Assembly (NCBI GenBank): GCA_002812745.2
Contig: NCSJ02000092.1
Span: 62,001-126,000 of the forward strand
DNA length: 64,000 nucleotides
From: Scytalidium lignicola
Taxonomy: Eukaryota > Ascomycota > Leotiomycetes
Reading direction: 5' to 3'
The notes beneath the pieces were generated by a model, which worked only from the letters and a program-made list of their open reading frames with translations, made no database searches and had not been told where the DNA came from. This document shows positions 9,138 to 21,899 of this stretch, piece by piece; the first letter of the stretch is position 1, and each line of letters opens with the position of its first letter. A program made the position numbers and the translations under genes.

Positions 9138-12100
9138 TTGAGAATCAGGATGGTTGAGACCTGTCGAACTCAAGCTTCACAACAAGGAAAAGCAGAAGGG
9201 TCACAGTTCCCCTCTACCGGCTTAGCAACATTACAACAAGAGGAGTTACCATTGCCTGATCCACCTTTGCCTTCTCCTCTAACATCCATTTCGAGGAGTT
9301 TTGTTTTGTTGTCGGAGGAAGAGTTAAACAGGAGAATCATAGTTAAGCAGTAACAGGACCACCTTGAAAAGAAGAGAACTTACTTACAAGCTCTTGAGAG
9401 GGGAGAAGCTCCTATTTATAATTCTGCATAGGATGTACTAACTACTAGGACAAATCGTTATGTTGAACCTTACTAACAACCTAGTAGCGAGATTTGGAGG
9501 AAATTGCAACTCCCTGCCTTGAAATACAAGAGGACTAATTAGAATAAACTCTATACTTTCCTCTTTGAATTACACTCCTGATTTGTTACGATCTGGGAAT
9601 TAAGCACTGAGCTTCAAAGAGTTATGTACACTGGTAGTACACTGGAAGGCACTATCAAAAGACGCTGGATTACTTATGTTATGGACACTTGGCAAAATCG
9701 TTATAACCACATCTGTTAGGACGAAATAGAGGAATTCTTGAAGAGTAATATCTTAGATAGCCTTACTTGCACCTTCGAAGCTGTTGCGAAGCTGCATTAC
9801 CTTGAATAGAAACCAGATTAGAAATTCAATTCTTTCCTAGACAATTACAAGAATATTGAGTTGGAATTACCAGAGCACCTACCTGAGGGGTATTGGGTGT
9901 ATAACCTCTTGAACAAACTTCGACCAGAGTTGAGAAAGCAAATTGTATCTCAAGGCATACTAACCACTAGGACGAAGCTGATCAATGTGGCATGAAGGGC
10001 TAAAACGTTGATTGTAACCCAGGGAAAAGGCATCATGACAAGAAGTGTAGCTGTGACCAATCAGCTAGGAAACCAAGCCAGACGAATAAGTCAGACAAGT
10101 GAGACTTCAAGCATGTCTCAAGTAAACCAGACTCCTTCAGCACAAAAAGCAACAACTGTTAATGCCGTCCTTCCTAGCGACCAACCAGCAGCAAAGAGAG
10201 GAGGAGCTGCTAGACTACCACTTTCTGAGGTCCAATGCTATCAGTATAAGAAATTAGGCTACTATACTAGTAGTTGCCCTCAAGTATCCAATGTGAATAC
10301 TACGCCATTAGGTAGGAGAGTAGCAGCTGCCCAATAAGAAGACAGACACTTTTCAGGACGGCTAGAAGCAAGAGTTTCTCTCCAACTTGAAAGGAAATAG
10401 GTAACGAGGACAGCCTTATTGGATACAGGGTCAGATTTGAATATTGTACATCGTTGCCTCTTGTCAGATGAAGCAATGAAGGAGGTTAGTTGGTGCTCAA
10501 CAGTAGGACAGCTCTATGGACAAAATGTTCTTACCTATGGAACTTTGGATATTATAACTCATATTACTGATAGCTGAGGACTTGAGAGAACAGAGTACTA
10601 TAACTTCGTAGTAGTTAAGTCTAATAAATATGAAATTGTATTAGGAAAGCCGTGGCATGACGATGTAAAGCCATGAGTTATCTGTTACAAAGAAGACACT
10701 TGGGTATTTCCTCTTCAAGAGTAGCACTTATCACTGATCATTACAAAAAGACAACTTCGAAAAGTTAACTGTGTAGTTAGGTGTGTTGTAGTTTTAATTA
10801 GAACAATCCCTACTCCCTTAAATGCACAGGAGGATACTAGCAAGGAAGTTAGTAGAATACAACTTGTTATACTATCAGAATATGATGATTACTTGAATGT
10901 CTTTAATACAGACTTAGCTAGAATTCTGCCCCCTTATACCTCTTTAAAGCATTGTATCAACCTAAAAGAAGGACAAACTCCACCTTAGGGACTTATTTAT
11001 GCCTTAGCCGAAGATGAGCTTACAATGCTTCATAACTACTTGGAAGTTGTTATACAGAAGGGATGGATCCAACCCTTGATCAGTCTAGCAGGAGCTCTTA
11101 TATTGTTCATACCTAAGCTAGGAAGCAAGTTGCGACTTTGCATTGACTACCAGGGACTGAACAAGATTACTAAGAAAAACTGCACTGCATTACCCTTAAT
11201 TTCAGAAATCATTAGTTGATTATCTAAGGCTAAATACTTTACTAAGTTGGATTTGAAAGATGCTTATCACCGGATACACATCTACGAAGGAGATGAGTAG
11301 AAGACAGTGTTCAAAACTAAGTATAGACACTTTGAATATCTTGTCATGCTATTTGGACTTTCGAATGCACTAGCTACTTTCCAAACATATATCAACCAAG
11401 CACTAACAGGTTTAGTCAACATCATCTGCATTATATACCTTGATGATATCTTGATTTATACAGAGGACGAGGAGTCATATGTACAAGTTGTTCATGATGT
11501 ACTAGCTAGGTTGTAATAATGAGGCCTTTATGTAAACCCAGAGAAATGTACATTCCATTCTCAGACAGTCACCTTTTTAAGCTTTGTGATTACCCCTGAA
11601 AGCACAAGCATGGAGAAAGAATGTGTTATAGCTATTATTGAGTAGCCAGAACTTAGAAGCATAAAAGACATGCAAATCTTTCTTGGCTTCATTGGGTTTT
11701 ATCATTGGTTTATCAAAGGTTATTCAAAGGTTATTGTACTATTAACAAATACACTGAAGAAAGGACACCTGTTGACCTTCCAGCTAACTTTCCTACAACA
11801 AGAAGCATTCGTGAAGATATGTGTCTTGTTCACAACTACTCTACTACTATATCATTATAACCTAAAGCTACTTACCAAGTTGGAGATAGATGCTTTGGAT
11901 TTTGTAGTTAGCATGATTATGACCTAATTGTAAGAAGGGCGTTGACACCCTGTTATATATATGTCGAAGAAGTTGAAAGGGGCTGAGTTATACTACAACA
12001 CCTCAGATGCTGAGTTGTTAGCTATTATAAAGGCTTTCAGGACATAAAAACATTACTTGTTATATGTACAATACCCTGTTGAAGTTTTAACTGACTACTT

Positions 12101-14113
12101 GAACCATTGCTACCTTGCTTCTAAGCTGCAGCTGAACAGCAAGCAAGCTCATTGATTGCAAGAATTGTCTAGATATGATTTTAAGATTGAGTATAGACCA
12201 AGCTCTTAAAACCCTGTTGATAGGTTGTTAAGAAGACCTGATCTGCAAGATACGACTGGTGTTGTAGCAGTACATCAGGAGTTGTTGCTGAGTTTTCTTA
12301 GTAGGTTCTCATAGACGTTGAATGTAGGCAGTGAGGAACTTGCGAGCTTGTTGTTGGGTCAGGGTCTTGTTGACCAGTCAGAGGAAGTAGATTCCCTGAC
12401 AACTAAACTCATTTTGCTAGACGGTCAAGACCTTGCTAGTCGGTCGCAGAAGCCTAACAACTTTGTGGCAACTGAACTTGAAGGTACTCAAAGCATTATG
12501 TCTTTCTAGGATAATGCTGTTGTTAGAATTACAAGTTGTGAATTGTATATTCTTTTGGCGTAGGCTAGAAGGGCCAAAGCCATAACAGCACCGGAGGACT
12601 TGTTACCTAACTTTGTAGATGTTATTCGTAAGGTACAGCAGAAGGACACTTTTGTTGTCAATAAAGAATGGAAGCAATGACATAACAAGCAATCCATTGC
12701 TAGAGTCTTAGGGTATAACCTCTGGGCATTAGGAGACAATAAGCTTTTGAGGTATCGAGGACATGTTTACATCCTTGATAACTACCTATTAAAGATTGAA
12801 TTGTTAAATGCTTTTCATGATGCTCTTACTAGCAGACATCTAGGTATTATTAAAGTTTTAAAACAGTTAGCTAACTATTACCATTAGAATAGTTTGTGGA
12901 AAGACATCAAGAAGTACATCTCTACTTATACTATTTACTAAAGAACCAAGCCAAGACACTATTTACCTTATAGCAAGTTAACACCTTTGCTAATACTAAT
13001 TAAACCTTTTGAAGAAATCTTAATGGATTTCATTACTAAATTACCACCTTCTACTTCTTTCAAGGATAAGGAATATAATACTATTTTAATAGTAGTCTAC
13101 AAGTTCACCAAATACTCGATTTATATCCTTATTACTGAGTGTATCAGTGTTGATGGAGTTGTTGAATTGTTACTATGTTATATCATCTGACCGTTTAGTC
13201 TATTTAAGGGTGTAATATCTGATCAAGATACTTGATTCAGGAGCAAGTTCTAGGTGTCCTTTTACTATTACTTAATAATGAAGAAGTGGATGAGTATTAC
13301 ATGGTATCCTTAGACTAACAGTTAAATTGAACGTTAAAACTAGAACCTGGAATATTACCTACAAGTCTATTACTCCTTCATTTAGGATGATTAGGCAACC
13401 AAGTTGTACTTAGTAAAGCATGTTTACAACACCTCATAGTATTCTACTATACAGACATCCCTTGTGAAAACCCTTATGGGATACAAACCATAAGGACTAG
13501 CAGAGCTAAGGCTAGCCAGTGAAGAGCCTTCTTTTAAGGTATTAACAGTAACTAAGAGAGTTGAAGAGCTGTAAGAGAGTCATAACAAGATTGCAAGTCT
13601 ACTTCAATATGCTCAGAAACTTTATGAGAAATGGTATAACCAACATCAAGTACTGAAGTCTTTTAACCTTAGAAACTGAGTGTTAGTCTTTACTACTCAT
13701 ATCAAGTAACGACAACTTTGCTATAAGTTCACTAACAAATACTTAGGGCTTTGGAAAATAATGAAGGTAGTAGGAAACCATAGCCTTGCTTATGAGCTAG
13801 ATATACCAAAGCAGATTCACATCTACCCTGTTTTCCCTATCTCTGCCCTTGAGTTGTATAAGAAGCAAGAGAATGACGACTTAAAACTAGGGAAAGTGAG
13901 TATTATCGACCTAGACAATGAATATGAAGTAAAAGCAATCTTAGACCATGAATAGCAAAGAGGAATTTTCAAATACTTCATTAGCTAGAAGGGATACACT
14001 AACAAGGAAGATTCTTAGGAGTTATGAGAAAATATTAATGATGGTGAAATGCTAGAAGAGTATAATAAGAAACATAACCTAGATCCAAGCAACCTTAAAG
14101 CCAAGAGAAAGTA
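9138..14113 (+). pseudogene. Fused gag-pol with chromodomain, broken only by RIP-type stops
   Basis: All recognisable segments share one frame. Gag runs from 9138 or 9150 and ends in a zinc-knuckle relic CYQYKKLGYYTSSC, in which the second Cys and the His have both become Tyr. Protease has LLDTGSD near 10412. RT has the YLDD core (IIYLDDILIY, about 11440). Integrase shows MDFITKLPP, VISDQDT and NLEYYL for the DDE triad. The chromodomain lies at about 13910-14060: EYEVKAILDHE, then YFIS-stop-KGYTNKED, where TGG has become TAG. Stops are at positions where Gln or Trp is expected, and no frameshift is needed to read from gag to chromodomain. The element must once have encoded a single polyprotein. 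It is now inert. Confidence 0.9.
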
Positions 14114-16176
14114 AGGAAGACTTAGAAGGCTAGTAGCTATCTTATAATGAGGGTGATTAATGTACTTCAGGTAATTTTTCACAAAGCATAACATAGAACA
14201 TAATTGTAAGAAAGAAAACGCTATAAGATAACAGTCTGAATTCATCTAAAATACACCTAGCTAAGAACCTAGCACTAACTTAACACTAACTAAGCAGGAG
14301 ATTAGCTTCAGCCTTGTAAGGCAAGCAGAGAGAAAAACTGGACGCCTAAACTCTAACCTCACGAGGGGTGAGCAAGAGAAGAGCAAGAGTTATACCCTAC
14401 TATTATCGTTATCATCTTCATTACCTTCATTATCAGAAAGCTCTTTTACCTTAGAATGCTATCCTCTGATTAGCACTCACCTAACAATAGCCATGCAGGT
14501 AACTCACCACTCTATTATAATCTGTACAAAGACCTTCTACTTCTTTAAAGAGACTTGCCACATCCTTAAACACCTTCTCCAATGAACGACCTAATGACTC
14601 TAATGCTAAGATGCTTCTCTCTTTTTACTCAGCTAACTCTTCTTGCTTGAGTTCTTGAAGACATGAGGAAGGCATACTTTTAGAGTTCTTAATGAATTGA
14701 AGGCTTTTCAAAACAACTACTTATACTACCTTGACATTATCTTAACACCAGGTTAGTAAGAGCTTAACACTAGTAATAATTATTATATCAAAACTTACAT
14801 CAGGAATGCTGTTATATGCAACAATGACAGTACAGAGTACTCTGCTTCACGCCTTTAACAAACCAGTTGGCTAGCAGAAGGTTAACAAGTGACTAGCCAT
14901 CAATTCACAGGAGTAAACAAAGAAGGAGGGATATGCTTACCAGAAGACAAGCCTTATTATTCTGCTTGTAGTATGAACATTTTGAAGATTAACCTACAGA
15001 ACATTAGCCAAGCAGTTACATAACAACAACAAAGCAACTACATAACAATAGTCATGACTTACTAGTATTATCTGCACACTGTTGCAAAACACTAACTTTC
15101 CACCTAGACAAGTTATAAAGACATCATTAACATGGTACTTCTCTATCAGTAAGAACAAAGGGTTTAGCATTTACTAGTGCCATCACAGGAACTTAGCAGG
15201 AAGTTAACAAGTATTATAACTAAAGCCAAGCAAGAGTATAAGAAGAAAGAAGAGATATCCTAAAGCTAAGTAAAAGGTGTAAGACAAGCTGAATTAGAGA
15301 ATCAAGAAAGAGTATAACAAAGAGTAAGCTGTAGCTTAGCAGAAGACAATTCTGCTATGTGATTCCTGGAGAAAAGAAGTGATAGCTGAACAAAGGTGAA
15401 GGTAGGAAAACAAGTTGAATTAGAAGATCAAGGAGAAGTGTAACAGAAAGTGAGCTGTAGCTCAGCAAAAGACAATTCTGCTTGGGGAATCTTGACGAAC
15501 AAAGGTGAAAGAAGGAGAAGTATAATAGAAGGAAGGACAGTGAAAAAGCTATAGCCTAGCAAGAGTTATGCTAGTAGAAAGCTATAGGAATGCAGTAGAG
15601 TTCTTCAAAAAGAAAGGTGATACTAACAATCGTCAATTGATACTTGGAAAAAGAAGTAAAATCGAAGGAGAGAATACCTACTTAAATAGACATATGCAAT
15701 GGCCTGAAGTTCAGAGAATATTACTATTGAGGCTTTTCTTAATAGATATATTTAGCACAATAAAGTTGCGTTGAAAGAGCAAGAGTAATAACATCCTTAC
15801 TACAAGGCTTGGTGATTGTTCATGGTTACTTAGCTGTAAGCAAGTTACAGTCTAGAAAGGAAGTTTGCAGTAAGAGCAAGATGTTCAACTCTTAGCCTTA
15901 CTGTAGCTTGTAGCATTGAATTGAAAGAATAAAGAAAAATCTCCAGAGCCTAGCAAGAGGTTTGCTAGAACTTCATTGTGAGGTTGATATTGAGAGATGT
16001 CTTGTGTTTGCTGAAATGACAAACACGCTAAGGCGCTAAGGCCAAGAGTACTAAATTTAACACTCTTTGTCTGGAGTCTAATTGTGGAATAGGAGAGTAT
16101 TACATTCCGTCGCCGCATCTTAGTGGGTAGTATGACTGTAACTCCTGAGGACAAGAGCTTGGAAGGGAGGAGATAT
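14114..16176 (+). other. Long 3' region of the gypsy element, with an internal duplication
   Basis: Two kilobases lie between the chromodomain and the 3' LTR with no frame I can identify. Two direct copies of a unit of about 126 bp occur at 15284-15409 and 15410-15516 or so. Both hold ACAAG-TTGAATTAGA-type starts, a GAGCTGTAGCT-like core and AAGACAATTCTGCT. Another open stretch at 15568-15774 is unrecognised. Long 3' untranslated or third-ORF regions are known in fungal gypsy elements; which one this is cannot be told. Confidence 0.5.
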
Positions 16177-16443
16177 TGTCAGGGCCTTAGTGCACTAATC
16201 ACGTGAAGGGGGGAAAAGGATAGTAGTCTGAGTCCTAGCCGCTCCTTAACTGCTGACTCCTGTCTATAAAGAGGGGGGTTTCCCCTTCTCTTTGACAGGA
16301 GTCAGAGATCAATCTTGTAATTTTAAAAGAGTACNGANTTTTAAAGTNAATCTATACTTAACCAACTGTTATCTTATTACTAGTCTTTTATTATATTTCA
16401 GCCTCTTGGTCTCTCTTTACTCTATGTACAGATACCCTTGACA
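16177..16443 (+). repeat. 3' LTR of the gypsy element
   Basis: It begins TGTCAGGGCC and ends CCCTTGACA, and it carries the same TATAAA box and AGAGATCAAT word as the 5' copy. It shows somewhat more C-to-T change than the 5' LTR (for example ATCTATACTTAACC against ATCTACACCTAACC). Confidence 0.93.
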
Positions 16444-16903
16444 TTTAACATTATTATATTATATTACAAATATATATACTTAGAATAACAAAGATATTTT
16501 TAACTATTTTTATAATAAAATAATAAAAAGAATTTAATCGTTTTTATATATTTAATATTAATATGTTAATTTTATCTTTTATTATAGAATTTTAAAGAAA
16601 ACTTTCAGCTTTAAATTCTAGTTTTACAGTTATAACTTATACTTTTAAAATATCTTAGTTTAACTTAAAGACTAAATTTAAGCTTTGTAAAAGAGTAATA
16701 GTATAGTTTTCTTAATTATTTGTTAAAAATAATTTTAATTCTTTATAATTATTATTCTAATATTTAATAAACATTTACTTATAACATTTTTTATACTTTT
16801 TNATTTTAGTTAATTATCTTGAAAATATTAAGCTTTTAAGAAAAGTTTAAAATTCTTATTAAAGTATATTATTTTTCAATAAAGTTATTTATTTAAGAAT
16901 AAT
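16444..16903. other. AT-rich linker between two retrotransposons
   Basis: Very A+T-rich sequence without any recognisable frame. It is presumably RIP-mutated older repeat DNA that formed the target of the copia insertion. Confidence 0.45.
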
Positions 16904-17078
16904 TGTTATAATATCTTATATACTACCTCAAGCACTACTTTCTTATTACATATGATTTTCATTTTAAGTAGTCTTATTAGTTAATTCTCTTTACTTGTGT
17001 ATGTACATAATTATTATAATAACATAATATATTTGAGTAACTCTGATTATACAACCTCTTGTTATGCTTAATTCAACA
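16904..17078 (+). repeat. 5' LTR of the copia element
   Basis: Starts TGTTATAATATC and ends TTCAACA. It is the most A+T-shifted of the three LTR copies in the window. GGTTATG follows immediately at 17079. Confidence 0.92.
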
Positions 17079-17085
17079 GGTTATG
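17079..17085 (+). other. Copia primer-binding site relic
   Basis: GGTTATG directly abuts the LTR end. Drosophila copia and relatives prime from a half molecule of initiator tRNA-Met and have a site beginning GGTTATGGGCCCAG. Here the seven bases are kept, but the GC-rich continuation is now TACTTTAG, partly explained by C-to-T and G-to-A change. Confidence 0.5.
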
Positions 17086-20000
17086 TACTTTAGTAATAAT
17101 GTAATTAGGCTAACTCTTCTTTTATGTTGATTATGTTGATTAATACTCTTTTTTGTCTTTGTTTACTTATATTTATACATTTAACCATTACCTTCAGCAT
17201 AATTGACAATTCTGGAATTGTAATTCTTCTAAAGGACTAAAGACTCAAGGGTTTAAAGAATTACAACCTTTAAAGCTCTTGTCTTATGGTTTTACTCTAG
17301 TCTAAAGGTCTTGAAGATCATGTTAGTAATATTGTTTTACCTCTTAAAAGAGATACTCTTAAGTAGAAGGCTTAGTACAAAGATAATGTCAAAACTTATA
17401 TATGTTTTAATGTTAATATCAACAACAAGGTTATGTTATTAATCAAGGACTATGATATAGTAAAGCTTACTTAAGTTATCTTAAAAGTTTAATATTAAGG
17501 AAAAGGTCATAATCTACAACAAAAGTTCTTATTTAAGTTAATATCTATCAAGTATAATTACTTTAACTTTATAAACATATATATTATTATGTTCAAGTTG
17601 ATAATAGCTAATTTGAAGGCTGTTAAGGATAATAATATAAAACTCCTCTATGAATTCATCTTCATTTCTAGTCTTAAGGATGAATATCTTATTTAAACTG
17701 AACATTAATGTTTAGTTAACAAATCTAAGAAGCCTTTTACACTTACTCAACTTATAAAAGACATTACTGATGAATTTATCTTTATTACTAGTTCTTTTNA
17801 ATATTATTATATATAATAAGAACAATTTTAATTCAAATAATTTAAGCAATTCAAAAANGCTTTAAANGATGTTAAGTATAATTATTATAAGAAAAACAAT
17901 TATAAGGAATCTAATTACTTTCAAAAGCATCTTAAGAAGCTTAAGGAATATAAAGTAAAGTAGTCTAATAAGAAGAAGGAGAAGAAAAGTGAGGATAAAC
18001 TTAAGAAGTCTGATTTAAAGGATAAATCCAACATTGTTAACCTTAACTTTACTAGCTTAATTACTGTTAATCTTATAATTTTCTCCATGTTTATACACAA
18101 TTAATGAATTGTAAACACAAGTATTATTAATCATATTATTAATAATCTTAATTAATTTGATTCTAGTTCTTATTCAACATGTTTTAATCTTTATCTTATA
18201 AAGACAAGTAATAGTTTTGCTCTAATTATAAGCATAAGTACTATTATACTCAAAACTACTCATTTAAATAATTCATCTTTCCTCTTAATACTTATTAATA
18301 TATAGTATATACTTACATTTCTGGTTAATATTTTCAAAGCCTTAAAACTCTTTATACANAATANTAATACTNATNTTANTTNATNTAGTATATTCAATAA
18401 GAANAACATTNAATANAANNTTNTNATTACNTCCNTTGTTANTATNTATTTAANANTANTATNCATTTTAACAATGCTTATTTCAGTATTCCTTACTTGT
18501 CAAACAATNCTTAGTNTNNATATTATTCATCAACNTTTAGCATATANAAGCCTTGAGGTTNTNAAGAANANTATTAAAGNTANTNTTANTATTNANNNNA
18601 AGNTANTAAANAAGGCCTTTGACNAAGACCCCTTTCCTTTNNAAAGCTTATNAGTNTAANTACTTTGAAAAAGGTATTTCTNAANAANTTAGAAAATGAT
18701 NTACTAAAGTTAATAANGTCTTNAATANTNATNTATGTACAATTACACTTGTTAACTATAATNANCATCATTATNCNATTANTATNNTANATGATTNCTN
18801 TANNANTACTTAAGGTTATACTTATAAAGAAAAGAAGNGTATATATNATGTTATANTTATACATTGTACTNTTCTNAAGAATTANTAGAATATTACTCTT
18901 AAANTNATTNAAATCAATNGTANAAANAANTTTAGTAAAGANAAACTTAATACNTTTTNATAATCATAAANGTATTCAACATNAAGAGANTACTCCTTAT
19001 ATANTATAACAAAATAAAGTNTTTAANAGAGTTAAANNCTTTATATTTANAAGAANTCNTATTATTATNATTNTTNTTAGTATTCCCCTTATACTTTANA
19101 ATAAGGTATACAAATNAGNTATATATATTANTAATCATCTTNTAANNANAACTCTTATAAGTNATATNACTTTATTTAAAGNNTTTATAAAANAAGTTTC
19201 TCCTTTTAATACTAATTGTAAACCTGATTTATCNAACCTTTATATTATTAGTTTTAAAATCTTTATACATGTTGACAAGGAANNTTATATAACTTCTTAA
19301 AAGATNNCTTTTAAGGTTNAAGANGGTATATTNNTAAGTTTTAAGAGTAACTNNATTTATTNTTNTTAAGTTCTTTCATANACTTANAAGCTNNTTTNNA
19401 CTTCTTATATTACCTTTANAAAGGGTAATCTATNCTTAGAANAGCTTATTNTCAAAGCTTAAGATNTTNAAGNTNTTNTTGAAGNTANTTCNTTATATTC
19501 TCTATTATCTTTACCTTTTACTCTACAAGATGTAACTCTCNTTTTNATAGTTGAACTCTATGTTTAAAGAGGTTGTACAACTTATTAAGGAGGAGGAGGA
19601 AGTGTTTGAAGATGAGCTTTCTTAAGTAATTATACTTATTAAATGTAGTTATAGTCGTCTAAAAGGCTTAAAGAATAAGAAGTCTAAACCTTATTTAGAA
19701 CATCTTAATAATTCTAATATTCCATATGTTGATCTTACAAAGAATTGTGTTATATGCTTGTAAACTGTAAAATTAAGCATTTAAACTTCATCTCTAATTG
19801 TTTCTCCATCTCTAGTTGTTTCTAAAGCCTTTCTTGATGAAGGAGAGATTCTTAGTCAACCTTTAACAATTATTATAACTTATAACCATTGTCTTACAAC
19901 TTGTTCTACTTTAAATTTAAGGTATACCTTAGTTATAACAAATGATCTTACTAAACTAAAATCTTATAAGGAAGCCTTTAATACTCTGTATTCTTAGGAA

Positions 20001-21719
20001 TAATAAGATGTTATAGTTATAAAGCTTAAATCCTTAGTGAAGTATAAGACTTTTAAGCTTATATAGCTTCCTTTTAAAAAGTATACTTTAAAGGGTTAAT
20101 AGGTCTATTATATTAAACATAATACAAACTGTTAAATTGAATGCTTTAAAGTTAAGTTTGTGGTTAAAGAATATGAACAATATTATAAAGTAAATTATGA
20201 TCAAACTTAAGCAAGTATTATCAAGTCAACAACATAAAAGATATTAATGTTAATTACTATTATTCATAGTTAACAAATACATCAAATGAATATTGTTATA
20301 GCCTTTTTGAATAGTGATATTAACGTAAAAATCTATATAAATCTCCTTAAAGGATTTACTATTAAGGATCTTTAAACTCTTGATGTTAAATGTACTAATA
20401 TTGTTAATAATAATGATTATATTATTCTACTCCTTTTAAAGTCCTTGTATAAACTGAAACAAGTTCTTCATTGTTAGTAATTAAAGTTTAATTCAAAGTT
20501 AGTTAAGATTAACTTTCTTTCTCTTCAATTTAACTTTAATGTCTTCTTTAATCAATGTTTAAACATCTTTATTTATACTTATGTTGATGATTTTCTAGTT
20601 ATTAATCCTAGAGGCTCTTAATTTGACAAGATCAAGTTAATTCTCTATGATTTATTTAAAATAATCAATATAAGACTTGTATCTTAGTTTTTAAGGGTAT
20701 ATATCATACAAGATTGAGAAAAATACATTATTTCTCTTGTTTAAGATAAGTATATCAAGAAGATTCTTGATCAATTCAGGTATAATAATGTTAAACCTTA
20801 TTTTACTTCTTTTAAAGTGAATATAACTAAGTTCATAGTCAAATATAATAATATGACTACTCCTTAAGACATTTAACTTTATTCTGAAAAAAGTTAGTTT
20901 TATTATATAACTTATGACATAAACATATCCTGATCTATTCTTCTTAGTCTTTAGACTCTTATAATTCCTTCAAAATCTATCTTTACAGTATTTGAAACTA
21001 GTTAAACAAGTCTTTTAGTATTTACAAAGTACTTAAGATGTTAGAATTACTTTCAGAGGTAATAGAAACCTTGATTTTTATAGTTTTAACAACTTTGATT
21101 ATAATGGTTGTTTGGAAATGCATTGTTTTATTATAAGTTACCTTTTCTTTTTAAGTAATAAACTTATTTCATAATATTATCAATGATTACCTTATATTAC
21201 TTTGTTTATTACAAAAGCTAAGTATTGTACTCTCTCTAAAGCATTACATAAAGTTATATAGTTGGCTAGATTGTTGTCAGAACTCTAGGTCAATGTTATA
21301 AACTCTAAGATCACCTTAAATAACAATAATCAAGGCTTTTTTTCTATGATTAAGACAATTAAGCAATCAAAAAGAGTTAAACACATTAATATCAAATATT
21401 ACTTTGTACAAGAAAAGGTGCAATCAAGAGAGATCGTTTTAAATTATATCTTTATCATAGATATAATGGTTGACAGCCTTATAAAAGCTTTGAATTTAGT
21501 CAAACATACAAAGTTTATAGATTTGTTAAGCTTGAAATCGATTGCTTTGAATTGATCACTCTGAAATCGATCACTTTGAATTGATAAATTTCCTATTTCA
21601 AGCTTTAGTATTACACTTGCAACATTTTGTTTTATAGCTTAAGTGTTTTTACACTTGTTTTTGTATAGGATTTAGAGTACTTTTACATTAATTTTCAGTA
21701 CTTCAGTAATATGAAGGTA
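17086..21719 (+). pseudogene. Copia gag-pol, RIP-inactivated
   Basis: Recognisable pol segments on the plus strand include IHQMNIVIAFLNSDINVKIY, LLKSLYKLKQVL, YTYVDDFLVI (the YVDD catalytic core, about 20575-20600), and a C-terminal RNase H tail. That tail holds ITKAKYCTLS, HINIKYYFVQEKV and SLIKALNLVKH, corresponding to the TKHIDIRYHFVREKV and LTKAL motifs of the family. Many stops replace Gln, Trp and Arg codons. Gag and integrase are too eroded, or too masked by N, to place. It cannot encode a working product. Confidence 0.85.
18350..19560. other. Cluster of isolated ambiguous bases inside the copia element
   Basis: Roughly 1.2 kb in which single or paired Ns recur every few bases in A+T-rich sequence, unlike the rest of the window, where Ns are rare. 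They look like unresolved base calls, not a gap. A consensus of several RIP-diverged copies (C/T and G/A disagreements) would give this picture. Confidence 0.6.
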
Positions 21720-21894
21720 TGTTGTGATATCTTATATATTACCTCAAGCATTACTTTCTTATTACACATGACTTCCATTTTAAGTAGTCCTATTAGTTAG
21801 CTCTCTTTACTTGTGTACATATGTAGTTATTACAACAGTATAATATATTTGAGTAACCCTGATTACACAACCTCTTACTGTGCTTAATTCAACA
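21720..21894 (+). repeat. 3' LTR of the copia element
   Basis: Starts TGTTGTGATATC and ends TTCAACA, 175 bp, the same length as the 5' copy. It is intermediate in C-to-T change between the solo LTR and the 5' LTR. A short purine stretch ATGAAGGTA precedes it. Confidence 0.92.
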
Positions 21895-21899
21895 ATAAT

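Larger units (their letters stand above)
8835..16443 (+). mobile_element. Ty3/gypsy chromovirus, full length, RIP-inactivated
   Basis: A 7.6-kb LTR retrotransposon bounded by 265- and 267-bp LTRs that begin TGTCAG and end TTGACA. Gag, protease, RT, RNase H, integrase and a chromodomain occur in that order, all in one reading frame. No clear target site duplication is seen (TTGAT on the left, TTTAA on the right). A purine-rich tract GGAAGGGAGGAGATA precedes the 3' LTR (16161-16175). The order RT-RNaseH-IN-chromodomain defines a chromovirus. The single fused gag-pol frame and the self-priming site place it near the Tf1/sushi group. Confidence 0.93.
16904..21894 (+). mobile_element. Ty1/copia retrotransposon, full length, heavily RIPped
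   Basis: A 4991-bp element with two 175-bp LTRs and a perfect 5-bp target duplication ATAAT (16899-16903 and 21895-21899). The interior translates to copia-type pol with stops in nearly every line. It carries reverse transcriptase and RNase H in the order expected for Ty1/copia. It belongs to the same family as the solo LTR at 1316. Confidence 0.93.

Noticed and set aside
8835..16443. Possible 4- or 5-bp target duplication of the gypsy element
   Set aside because: The flanks TTGAT and TTTAA differ at three of five sites, including one change that RIP cannot explain.
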